Shown: piece by piece, positions 20,801-29,400 of the stretch
Layout: every line of letters starts with the position of its first letter
Position numbering within the stretch: position 1 is the stretch's first letter
Assembly: GCA_001839685.1 (NCBI GenBank)
Contig: MLAK01000573.1
Coordinates: forward strand, 4,268-68,267
Length of the DNA: 64,000 nucleotides
Source of the DNA: Tritrichomonas foetus
Taxonomy: Eukaryota; Parabasalia; Tritrichomonadida; Tritrichomonadidae
Direction: 5' to 3'
Translations under genes and position numbers: made by a program
The notes under the pieces: model-generated
What the model was told of the DNA's origin: nothing
Database searches by the model: none
Seen by the model: only the letters and a program-made list of their open reading frames with translations

Positions 20801-21935
20801 ATTCATTGTATTTTGAATTGTTGTTTTCATAAAAGAAAATCAAACATTTTATTAAAGTTTTGATATTCCTTTCATCTTTTTCCATTGTAATTAAATCCAT
20901 GACATATAAAACTTTTTCTTTCATTCCTTCGTCATTGAAATGATTCTGGAAAAGTAGTAAGTGATATTTTAAACAATTTCCAGGAGGAAGTTCAACAAAA
21001 AGTGAAGAAATTTCATCAAATTTAACAAGACCTCGTTTTTCACATGCAACGAGAAAACCTAAGAAGTCAGGTTTAGCAGGAAATTCTTTTTCAGATGTTA
21101 ATTTTCGAATGATGTTTGTAATGATTGGCAATAATGCAGAATGCGCCACTTCATCAACAATTGGAAGGAGTTTCTTTAACATACTCATTGAGTCACTCAA
21201 TGAAGCGTATTGGTCTTCTATTATTGTGTCGGCTAATCTGGCTATGAATGAGATGATATCAAATTTATAATTGAATATAATTTTTGAGTTTTTCAATAAA
21301 TCCTTCACAAATTTGAGAGGGGCTTTAGAAAATATTAAAGGCACAATATTTTGAGGATTTTTCGAAATAAGAAGGTCGACTTTGTGGATATTTTCAGGCG
21401 CATTTGTAAGTAATAAAACTAAGCTAGTGATTTCTTCTTCAGTTTTGTTATTCAGAAATAAGATATAAATTGAATCTGGAATGTGTGAAAGAACTGCCGG
21501 CGGTGAGTTAAAAATCATTGTCCAAAGTTTGTCCATGAGTTCTTTTTGTTCTTTGCTGGAAAGATTGGAAATCAGATTGGCATAGTAAACAGTAATGTAT
21601 CGATAAACGACCGGCATCTGAACTTCCTGCGCAATTCTCGGAAGGATTCGAAGGGAAAATCGTGGAGTGAATGAAGTTAACATTGTCAAGGTAAAATGAA
21701 TTAGGAAATTGAGGGAATTGAGGAAACGTTCGTCATTGTAAACAGCAAGTGGAATGATGTGGACGAGAATTGATTCGATCGCTTCTTCGCTGTAATCAAG
21801 AGATTCGGGAATAAAAACAGCTTTATTCAAAAATTCGAAAATGTTGTCAACGAATTCGATGGCATGAGGGAAGTTCGAATCTTCACAATTTAATCTGAGT
21901 TCGGAGAGAGTCTGAGAGATTGCGAAAGATGTCAT
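17817..21935 (-). CDS. Large alpha-solenoid protein (function unknown)
   Basis: A 1372-residue protein from the ATG at 21935; the frame continues upstream only to a GTG. It consists of many consecutive leucine-rich amphipathic helices over its full length, like a HEAT/ARM-type scaffold, with one low-complexity break at about residues 750-765 (NTKNSNENNQEKPNENN). I see no catalytic motif, signal peptide or membrane helix and could not name a family. It is similar in style to the solenoid protein at 2325-6530, but I see no obvious sequence kinship. It sits head to head with the GAF-phosphodiesterase gene, with 399 bases between their start codons. Confidence 0.7.
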   Translation of the reverse strand: MTSFAISQTLSELRLNCEDSNFPHAIEFVDNIFEFLNKAVFIPESLDYSEEAIESILVHIIPLAVYNDERFLNSLNFLIHFTLTMLTSFTPRFSLRILPRIAQEVQMPVVYRYITVYYANLISNLSSKEQKELMDKLWTMIFNSPPAVLSHIPDSIYILFLNNKTEEEITSLVLLLTNAPENIHKVDLLISKNPQNIVPLIFSKAPLKFVKDLLKNSKIIFNYKFDIISFIARLADTIIEDQYASLSDSMSMLKKLLPIVDEVAHSALLPIITNIIRKLTSEKEFPAKPDFLGFLVACEKRGLVKFDEISSLFVELPPGNCLKYHLLLFQNHFNDEGMKEKVLYVMDLITMEKDERNIKTLIKCLIFFYENNNSKYNELSEEYKKRLQIIYTKIFMSLHQLSETTKLSLIQLIALKGDSKKLSSIVYDLIKGNHSKEYNNKLKNAIDTLNVWIDSSKLDWFSEFSYQNFLFIKNVELSFINEFLCLQLIEPKDLSIVTDIFCQQPEKSGPLIFKQLCTLLKVSCDYLGFEDRWILPKRYIVMEFSDELWFSEGTIRNLMRNLKYSFDYSNFGANFLRPIVRTIIATKDYTNGYLTSSVINFLLIAARYLVRIIPEDSCNLFVCMIEAHNSKLYPYSETLEKKYDLQINIFVDWLNDEQYNYGASKEFVRAYLASRGPSKAGAVMKIHDYIENAIAKDYQLAEEFQEFIDQPLPLMPTFSAFTAEKHKEWAQECREKIPEIDWITDTVNTKNSNENNQEKPNENNCSVEQSFVFDADVKIKEGPSIHKFEPNTQYGLISFLWHSNQKIPDDQVEEINSFVLEHAKEDIRLTCGYLSYAITHNLEIDVQKWINLIELSHENKLSLFAAVLLLQYAASKQINDQEIDGFANNCLFLIGIGYGAVNILPYFNNPTTIGIFEWYLLRSIIGLHLDQYQLYSPIRIVGEFHDSTKDVQSILNEMLRCLEAYPGTVTYNDFAGTFSDIFLSDRSKMKCNYFLPSNFIPHQRFLSFIDLNELQNPISLGTETFQSIFAVIRKNAGIFIPSSLIHLVINFLISSSQASELFLVIALRGLVKQDLIWNIMINAKTYYDVNAEFSSFMNFKPPSYVRSFFRNYIKQKRCDISTYEYMKERIDVILNNLDELYPVFPEFVYTGLSKAGMKSWKSHTSYVCYLTQAEKLNPANIEIMNKQKYKSPDFKVDAMTPITKIRIGKISMKSIMKANIEMLEPNNEAVELFKPICNLSEEEIISTKAWKDSKSAKFDFAKQLLKASIDERAHLYITDEAFKTVSEHLNIVDIASIVTEKNFLKNSKFSAVVLLFRKLEKFLKAAHLDELVEKFDKLHKDHNLFDNDKLNELFADINNEETIYESLRYTSD

Positions 21936-22334
21936 AATCGAATTTTCTGTTTGAAATAAATGCTCTTTAAAAAGATTAGTTTTACGATACACAATTCAAA
22001 AAAATACCCAGATTCTTTCTTTCAATTTTCACTTTTATTGACTTATCAGGGAATACAAGCTTTGAAACCACATCATCACTTTGGTTTATTTCCTTTTTTA
22101 TATAGTTTTTTAAGCCAGCTAGACCACCAAAATGTATCGCAGAAGTTCGAAAATAATGCTATATGCGCTTTGTTTAAATCTATCACTTTCTCGAAAATAT
22201 GTTAACTAAAGAAATATGAAGTGATTAAATAAGCTAACAAAAGTGATTGTAAACTATTAAACGGTCTCCACTATCTAGCCAAATTAACATTGAAAATTGT
22301 GGACTAAAGATCGTTATTTATTACTTCATTAATT
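21936..22334. promoter_or_regulatory. Divergent promoter region
   Basis: 399 bases between two oppositely oriented start codons. A TCATT initiator-like motif at 22326-22330 serves the + strand gene (ATG at 22335). No clear initiator was seen for the minus-strand gene. Confidence 0.45.
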
Positions 22335-25300
22335 ATGATTTCTGGGACGTCGCTCCAAAGTATTCATGGAGCGCTTCCACCACTTTCAGATGCCGGAGAA
22401 CCCAACTCATTTGAAAATACACAAAATCGCCTTTCAGATGAATCATTTTTCGAACGAATGATGAAACGTAACAATTCAATGGCAATGCACTTGGCATTCG
22501 AGCCGCTTTTACGACAGATGTTTCACGCAGATCGATCAATTGTTTGGAACGTAAATATGGAAAATGACCATTTTTATTCTCCAACTTTAAACAAAACATT
22601 AGTTGGAAGTGATTCCCTTATTGCAGCAACAGCTCGTGCGATGACATCAATTAACTGCATTTTCATTGATAATAAAATATCATTAGATCAACTATGTGTT
22701 GATCCTTTTACACCAAATTTGTTCATCCCTCTCTATTTACGAACAGGGAATGTTGTTGTTGCCGTTTGTCAACTGACACGAAATGCAGGATCGAAGCCTT
22801 TTGGTGATTTTGAAATGAACCAATCTTTTTTTATTACAAAGAAGTTTTTAATTTATGGAACTTGTACATTAAATACTCCACATACTATTTCCCTTGCTTC
22901 TGAAATAGCAAGAGTGTTACCATCAAGTAAATGTATTGAGAATCTAACAAAATCATTAACAAACTCGTTTTTATGTAAAACTGTTGATTTTTGGATTTAT
23001 CGTCCAAAATCAAACACTTTTGCAAAATTCGATCAAAATTCTGATTCGTTTATAGTGGTTCCTGCAATTAATGTTGGAATTGTAAATCATGCTTTACGCG
23101 CTAGACAATTTATTAATGAACGTGCATCTAAATATCATGTGAACTATTTAAAAGAAGCTGACGGTGATCCTGATCAACCAATTATTGTTGGACAAGATGA
23201 ATTTGAAGATCAAATTTATGCCGTTGCTTTAAGAGGAAGAACTGTTGATTCACCTTTTTCTATTGATGATGATAAAAGAATAATTTTGGTGATGCCTTTT
23301 GTTTCTCGATCGATTTCTTTTTCTTTTGGATTTTCGGAAAGAGATGAACCTGAAGGAAATAATATTAAAAATCATCTAACTTCAATTTTAGACATTGCTG
23401 CAAATATGACAGAAATTACAAATTTACTCGATTTGATTATAAAAATTCAAGATTCTGCAACAAAATTAGTTTCATGTGAAACAGCAAAGCTTTTAATCGT
23501 AAATGAATTTTTTAAAGAATTTCAATATGATTTTGGAGTTGATTTAAATGAACATAAAAGGAGTCCACTTGATAAAGGCTTAGCTGGACAGGTTTATTCT
23601 TTAGAAGAGTCTTTAAGAAGTGATGATCCAAAAAATGAAGAAAATTTTGACATTGAATTAGATGATTATTTGGGAAGTGTTCCAGAAAATATTTTGATCG
23701 TACCGATTTTTTCGTCTACTGATAAAGTAATTGCTGTAATTGAACTTCAGAATAAATTGGATTCTGATTCATTTAATCAAAAGGATGAAGATACAATTGT
23801 TGCTTTTGCAGTATTTTGTGGTATTTCTTTACAAAATTCATTTTCATATATAATTTCACGAAAAATCCAAAAGCAGATCCAAAAATTTTCAGGGCTTACA
23901 AAAAACATTTTAAATCAAGATTCAATTGAACAAATTCTTCAATTATTTTTATCAACAGGAAAAGAAGTTGTTCATGCTTATCGAGTTTCTTTGTTTCTAT
24001 TAAATAATGAGAATTTATTTGAATATATGACTGTAGGACGAATGACTTCGCAGAATGTTCCTTTAAATTTTGCACAAAATTCGGTTTCAAAAAAGAAAAT
24101 GATGACATTTAAAGTTAATAACGTATTAACTGACGAAAACAATAGCAGTAATTTAACCAATAGTATGAATAGTAGTCGGAATAATGATGAAATAAGTCAA
24201 ACTAGTAAATTAAGTTTTAATAGTAGTTTGAACAAAAATCTTGGGCTTCTTACACACTCAAATACGAATGTAAATGAAACAGCTCATAGCTCTGTAAGAT
24301 CATATATATTTAGTTCAAGACCAACAGATTCCTATAACTCTGCAGTTTGTTGTTCACCACTTGTAAGTAGTGATCGTGCCATTCTTGGTGTTATAGAAAT
24401 TTGTTGTGAATTAAGTGGTTCATCAAGTGAAATTGAGTTAATAGAATCATTTTCAATGATTATATCAATGTTCATTGAAAAATCTTTGTTAAAAGAAATG
24501 ACAATTCTTGGTAAAGAGTTTGTTGAGTTACATCAAACCTTAAATGTTCTTGATCATAAAAGTTATGATGTACCAAATAGTTTTTGTTCAATTGTTCCAA
24601 CACTTTATACATTAGCTTTTGATGCACGAAGAGTTGGTTCAATTGAACTAACAAAAGTTGTTTTTACTTATTTTAATGACTTTAAAGTTAAAAAGCCTTT
24701 ACAAATTTCAAATGAAACTTTATTTTATTTCATTAATAAAGTTTCAAATAGATATAATCCAATTAAATTTTTTAATTGGCAGCATGCTGTCAGCACAATT
24801 CAATTTGTTGCTTATGCATTGAAATTCACTGAATTTTCGTTGAATCCTGAAGACATTTTATGTTTGTTCGTTGCAGCATTGTGTCATGATCTTAATCATG
24901 ACGGATTTATTGAAAAAAGAAACAGAAATTCTCGAAATGCTAGTGAAATATTGTTCAAATACCAAAGTGTTCTTGAATCTCATCATTGTCAAGAGACATT
25001 TTTGATTTTATCTCAGAGAGAAAGCAATTTGATTAAATTTTTCGATCAAGAAAAAAGAATGTATTTTTATAAAACAGTGAAAGATCTGATTTTGATAACC
25101 GACATGGCTCATCACTTTGACTTCATTAAAGAATTTGATAAGTTCATCAAACGACCTGAAGCTAAAGAAAATGAAGAAGAAGAGGAACTGGAAGAAGAAG
25201 TTAGAAACGAAACCAACGAAAGTAAAGCTGAGAAAAAGAAACGAAATTCTAAGAAAAACAACAAAAATGAAACCAAAGAAAACAAAAATGAAGATAAACT

Positions 25301-26999
25301 AGAAAATACTGAAGTCAACAAAGGCGATGAAACAGAAAAGACTGAAATTATAGAAACAGATGAAAAAGGTGAAAATAAAGAAAAAAACAAATTAAATGAG
25401 GAACCAAAACAAAATAACGACAAAGTAGGGGAAAGTGATAAAGCAGAAGATAAAAAGAAGGAAATAGAATACGATTTCAGTGATGTTGTTTCAAATCCGG
25501 AAAACAAATTATTGATTATGAAACTTTTGATAAAAGCAGCAGATTTATGCGAATGTGTAAGAAAGTTCGAGCTTGCTGATAATTACAAGCATCTTTTGCC
25601 CATCGAGTTCTTCATGCAAGGTGATTTAGACTCAGTTGAAGGTTTACTTTATGTTGATAACATCAAAGAACGTCATCGTCTTAAAGTGAAAACTAGTGTA
25701 ATGGTTTTTTATAGACAAGTTTGTCTTCCTTTATTCAAAATCCTTGGTGGGATTTTCCCTAATATTTCTGAGTGTGCGAGCCAACTATATGAAAACATCA
25801 GAAGATGGGAAATGTCACCACCTGATTTGGACACCGATGTTGAAGAAGAAATTCGTGCTGAAGAAGAATATTTAAAGAAACTCGAAGAAGAAAAACAAAG
25901 AGAAATTGAAAAACAAAAAGAAATCGAGCATCAAAAAGAACTTGAAAAGCAAAAAGTATTGGAAGCAAAGAAGAACAAATTAAAAAGCGCCAATAGTTCC
26001 ACGAATAATTCTACTTCCAATTCAAATACAAATTCACAAAATTTCCAGAAATCAAATAAAACCGATGAAAATGATTCACCCCGTGAAACATCTGCGTTTC
26101 CAAATAATCAAAACGAAAATGATACAAATGAACAAAACACAGTGCAAACACCTGTCGAAACATCTGAAAATGTTGAAAAGGCAGAAGAAAAAGGACCAAC
26201 GAGAGTAACTTTTTCAATTAACAAAGAGCAATCAAATGATCAGCCAACATCAGCTCCGCAACCAAGTTTTCAAGGTGTTGCATCAACTGTCAGTTTTTCA
26301 GATTTTGTTCCCGATGATCCGGCTTCACAAGAAGCCTTAAAAGGTTATCAAAAGATGAAAGAAGAAAGGCTAGCCAAAGAAAGAGAAGCAGCTGAAAAAG
26401 CAGCAACCCAGAAAGCTGAAGCTGAAAAGGCAGAAAAACAAGAAACAGAACAAATCAAACCAGAAAATCTAAACGTTTCAAATCTCCTTAAAGCCATTCA
26501 AGAAGCTGATAAAGAAAATGAAGAGAAAGCAAATCTTGCCAAAGAAATTGAAAAGACAATTCAAATTCAAAACCAAGAAGAAACCCAAAATGAAAGTGAA
26601 AATAAGGATGAAAATACTAATCAAAAAGAGAAAATAGAATCTAATAATGTTACTCAAATAGAAAGTAAAAAAAAATTAACAGAAGAAGAAGAAGAAGAAT
26701 ATGAAATTATTGAAGAAGAAGAAGAAGAGGAGGAAGAAGAATATGAGTATGAAGAAGAAGAAGAAGAGAAAACTTCCAACAAATTGAAATCACAAACAAG
26801 CTTTTCAGATTTCGTTCCAGATGATCCTGCTTCTCAAGAAGCTCTGAAGGGCTACAGAAAGATGAGAGAAGAAAGAATTGCGAAGGAACAAGCTGAAAGA
26901 CTTGCTAAGTTGCAGGAACTTGGTAAACAAAAATCAAAATCTAAATTCAAAGGGAAAGGAAATAAGAAAGGCAAAAAACTTTCGAAATCGCAGAAATGA
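22335..26999 (+). CDS. Multi-GAF cyclic-nucleotide phosphodiesterase with low-complexity tail
   Basis: A 1554-residue protein. Residues about 45-720 form several GAF-like domains (three to four). Residues about 780-1130 form a PDEase I (HD-type) domain: NWQHA (about 816), CHDLNHDG (about 849) and KAADLCE (about 1068) supply the metal ligands equivalent to His164, His200/Asp201 and Asp318 of PDE4. The proton-donor His that normally precedes the first motif (YHN..HA) is Phe here (FFNWQHA). A roughly 100-residue E/K/N-rich insertion (about 938-1045) splits the catalytic domain. The tail is coiled-coil and low complexity, and carries FSDFVPDDPASQEALKGY twice (about residues 1318 and 1490). The family hydrolyses cAMP/cGMP and GAF domains bind cyclic nucleotides; activity here is uncertain. 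TCATT lies just before the ATG. Confidence 0.88.
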   Translation: MISGTSLQSIHGALPPLSDAGEPNSFENTQNRLSDESFFERMMKRNNSMAMHLAFEPLLRQMFHADRSIVWNVNMENDHFYSPTLNKTLVGSDSLIAATARAMTSINCIFIDNKISLDQLCVDPFTPNLFIPLYLRTGNVVVAVCQLTRNAGSKPFGDFEMNQSFFITKKFLIYGTCTLNTPHTISLASEIARVLPSSKCIENLTKSLTNSFLCKTVDFWIYRPKSNTFAKFDQNSDSFIVVPAINVGIVNHALRARQFINERASKYHVNYLKEADGDPDQPIIVGQDEFEDQIYAVALRGRTVDSPFSIDDDKRIILVMPFVSRSISFSFGFSERDEPEGNNIKNHLTSILDIAANMTEITNLLDLIIKIQDSATKLVSCETAKLLIVNEFFKEFQYDFGVDLNEHKRSPLDKGLAGQVYSLEESLRSDDPKNEENFDIELDDYLGSVPENILIVPIFSSTDKVIAVIELQNKLDSDSFNQKDEDTIVAFAVFCGISLQNSFSYIISRKIQKQIQKFSGLTKNILNQDSIEQILQLFLSTGKEVVHAYRVSLFLLNNENLFEYMTVGRMTSQNVPLNFAQNSVSKKKMMTFKVNNVLTDENNSSNLTNSMNSSRNNDEISQTSKLSFNSSLNKNLGLLTHSNTNVNETAHSSVRSYIFSSRPTDSYNSAVCCSPLVSSDRAILGVIEICCELSGSSSEIELIESFSMIISMFIEKSLLKEMTILGKEFVELHQTLNVLDHKSYDVPNSFCSIVPTLYTLAFDARRVGSIELTKVVFTYFNDFKVKKPLQISNETLFYFINKVSNRYNPIKFFNWQHAVSTIQFVAYALKFTEFSLNPEDILCLFVAALCHDLNHDGFIEKRNRNSRNASEILFKYQSVLESHHCQETFLILSQRESNLIKFFDQEKRMYFYKTVKDLILITDMAHHFDFIKEFDKFIKRPEAKENEEEEELEEEVRNETNESKAEKKKRNSKKNNKNETKENKNEDKLENTEVNKGDETEKTEIIETDEKGENKEKNKLNEEPKQNNDKVGESDKAEDKKKEIEYDFSDVVSNPENKLLIMKLLIKAADLCECVRKFELADNYKHLLPIEFFMQGDLDSVEGLLYVDNIKERHRLKVKTSVMVFYRQVCLPLFKILGGIFPNISECASQLYENIRRWEMSPPDLDTDVEEEIRAEEEYLKKLEEEKQREIEKQKEIEHQKELEKQKVLEAKKNKLKSANSSTNNSTSNSNTNSQNFQKSNKTDENDSPRETSAFPNNQNENDTNEQNTVQTPVETSENVEKAEEKGPTRVTFSINKEQSNDQPTSAPQPSFQGVASTVSFSDFVPDDPASQEALKGYQKMKEERLAKEREAAEKAATQKAEAEKAEKQETEQIKPENLNVSNLLKAIQEADKENEEKANLAKEIEKTIQIQNQEETQNESENKDENTNQKEKIESNNVTQIESKKKLTEEEEEEYEIIEEEEEEEEEEYEYEEEEEEKTSNKLKSQTSFSDFVPDDPASQEALKGYRKMREERIAKEQAERLAKLQELGKQKSKSKFKGKGNKKGKKLSKSQK

Positions 27000-27158
27000 A
27001 TGAAATATTTTTATATTTGTGTATGAATAAAATTGTTTTTATATTATAAATATCAAATATGCATTATTTTTGCTAATTTTATAAAATTAGAAGAAGAAAT
27101 ACAAAAGAGAAATCATACATGTTTAATTAAAATACAAAAAAATACATAAACAAAGAAA

Positions 27159-28976
27159 TCATTCAGTCACTTGTGATGTATTCAATCCTAGTGGATCGCT
27201 TAATTCTTCATCATCACTTATCATACTTTCATTTATTAGATTTGCTATTTTATAGCTTAAAATGAAGTCAACAGCTGACTTGAAAAACAATCTGGAATAG
27301 TCAAAGGAATGGGATAATTTAATATCACAAAAGCTCATAACTGCGTTTCCAATTGCCAATGCATTTGTTGGTGGTGAATAAGCAAACAGTAAACAAAAAA
27401 GAGGGAAAATATCATCAAATTCAATAAAATTGGTTCCATTTTTCTTATCATTATCAAACATCCACGCAAATTGTCCAACCTTCTTCTCAAAAGAGCATTT
27501 ATGAAGAAACTGTTCAATCATTTTCAGGGAATAATATACAGATGCAATTATATCTAAAGGACAAGTAAGAAATTGTGTATCACTAATAAAAAAAGCAGCA
27601 TCTTTTAATAAAGGTTCGTTATTTACGAGATTCACAAAAGGGATGTCCATCATTTTATCATTCAACAAATTTGAATTAATTTTCATTGCATTTGGTGAGA
27701 ACCAACGCAAGATTTCACAGACTTCAAAGAAATGATCATTACTATTCAAAACTTCATCACTTACAGAATTACATATCTGATCATTCGCCTGATTACTTTG
27801 GTTCAAAATATTATGTTGAGTATTGGTTTTATTTGCAGTTTCAGGAGTTGTCAAAGATATGTTATTCATCTCAGTTTGATATTCAATTTTAGAATTTCTC
27901 TGATGTTTAGTTGTATGTTTAATTTTTAATTCAGATTTAGGAGTATTGAAAGTGTTTGGCACAGTTGTAGCTCTAATGATTGGGTTATTTTTTTTAATTG
28001 GATTTGTTTTTGGAATTTTTTTTGGAGTTGATGGCGAATTTGAATTGGTTCTAGACTGGAGAGAATTTTTTAAATAGTTTGGAGACAGAAGATATAAACG
28101 ACTAAAAGTTGTTCGAATGATTGAAAACCGGACAACCATTCGATCAACACTATGCTTTATATGGAAAACTTGTTTATATTTTCTGAGTAAAATCTTTAAA
28201 GGTAAAAGAGACATTCGATCTGTTGTTGAATTCTGTAAAATTTGTTTCACCAATAAATCGAACTCTTTATAACCGTTTTCAAGATACACAAATGTGTTAA
28301 AAAGTTCGTCTGCTAAATTTGGAATAATAAACATAGTGTCTTTATCATAAATGTTTGCAAATGAAGAAATTGCCTGACAAACAATTTCTTCTGAAGAATC
28401 AATAAATCTTTCATCTTTTAAATGTCTTTCTATATATTTGGAATAGTATTGAAGTTTTATTGGTGCTTTTTTTATAATTGGCGACTCCATGAATTCACTA
28501 TCAAAAAAATTCTTTAATTCATTGAATGAACACTTTTTTGTGATTTTTTTGGTTTCTTTGCATTCTCTTAAAATATTGATAATATATAAAACAATATTTG
28601 ATGCATTTGAGTAAAAATGTGTATTGTAAAGTGAAACTTTTTCGATTATGTGTTCAATTTTATAATAACAATATCTGACAGATGGAACAATGTTTCTGGA
28701 TTTTGGAATATTAGGAATATCAAATGCTGGATGTGAATTCATTTGATTCAAATAAACATCACAGAGTGCTTCAAGTGATGAAATTTGTGAATCATAAAAT
28801 TTATCCGAATATTTATCATTGGTTTGGAGAACAAATGATTTCCCATAACAATCCATATCACTAAACTGATAAAACATTACCTCATCTTTGGGTAAAGGAT
28901 GAGCAAATTGCATGAAATTTCGGAAAAATTTGATAAGAAGATTATATGAAAACTTTTTATGATAATATATGGTCAT
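27159..28976 (-). CDS. Probable VPS9-domain Rab guanine exchange factor
   Basis: A 605-residue protein from the ATG at 28976 (a TTG lies further upstream; an ATG at 28913 is an alternative). The N-terminal 290 residues are helical. Residues about 290-420 are a low-complexity N/T/K/S linker (for example SNSPSTPKKIPKTNPIKKNN). The C-terminal part (about 430-570) resembles a VPS9 domain: a helix beginning PLDIIASVYYSLKMI, then FIEFDDIFPLFCLLFAYSPP, which corresponds to the ADDLLPVLSYVI-type core with its conserved Asp and Pro. VPS9 proteins activate Rab5-type GTPases in endocytosis. The match is by eye and the family is divergent. Its 3' end faces the 3' end of the phosphodiesterase gene (159 bases apart). 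Confidence 0.6.
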   Translation of the reverse strand: MTIYYHKKFSYNLLIKFFRNFMQFAHPLPKDEVMFYQFSDMDCYGKSFVLQTNDKYSDKFYDSQISSLEALCDVYLNQMNSHPAFDIPNIPKSRNIVPSVRYCYYKIEHIIEKVSLYNTHFYSNASNIVLYIINILRECKETKKITKKCSFNELKNFFDSEFMESPIIKKAPIKLQYYSKYIERHLKDERFIDSSEEIVCQAISSFANIYDKDTMFIIPNLADELFNTFVYLENGYKEFDLLVKQILQNSTTDRMSLLPLKILLRKYKQVFHIKHSVDRMVVRFSIIRTTFSRLYLLSPNYLKNSLQSRTNSNSPSTPKKIPKTNPIKKNNPIIRATTVPNTFNTPKSELKIKHTTKHQRNSKIEYQTEMNNISLTTPETANKTNTQHNILNQSNQANDQICNSVSDEVLNSNDHFFEVCEILRWFSPNAMKINSNLLNDKMMDIPFVNLVNNEPLLKDAAFFISDTQFLTCPLDIIASVYYSLKMIEQFLHKCSFEKKVGQFAWMFDNDKKNGTNFIEFDDIFPLFCLLFAYSPPTNALAIGNAVMSFCDIKLSHSFDYSRLFFKSAVDFILSYKIANLINESMISDDEELSDPLGLNTSQVTE

Positions 28977-29400
28977 ATATTGAAAAAAAAATGATGTCAA
29001 CTTTGTGAGTATAGGAACAGATTATTATTGAAAAAGAATTGATATAACTTGAATTTTGAAAATTTCATGATTTTAATACAAAAAAAAAATTCAAAAATAA
29101 ATGACCACATAAATATTGAAAAAGCCAAATAACTTGACACTATTTCCAATCATATAACAAAAATACTTCGAAGATGAATGACAAACATTGAAAGAGAGAA
29201 AAACAAATAAAAACATCGATGCTTAAATATTTTACTTACATTTTATTCAATAATATAAAAAAATAAAAATCATAAAAACTCAAAACAATAACTAAGAACA
29301 ATTGTTAATTACTATTTTGCTAAAACACACTCATTTCCGAAATTTCCCCTTTCGAGAAAAACTAGAAAGCTAACATATTGCAAATTCAATATGTAAGAAA
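28977..29400. other. Intergenic region
   Basis: 424 AT-rich bases between two minus-strand genes. It contains the 3' flank of the CHD gene and the promoter of the VPS9-like gene. No other feature is seen. Confidence 0.5.

Noticed and set aside
25112..25507. 131-codon minus-strand frame rich in S, F and L
   Set aside because: It is the complement of the E/K-rich insertion of the phosphodiesterase; such antisense frames are expected from GAA/AAA repeats.
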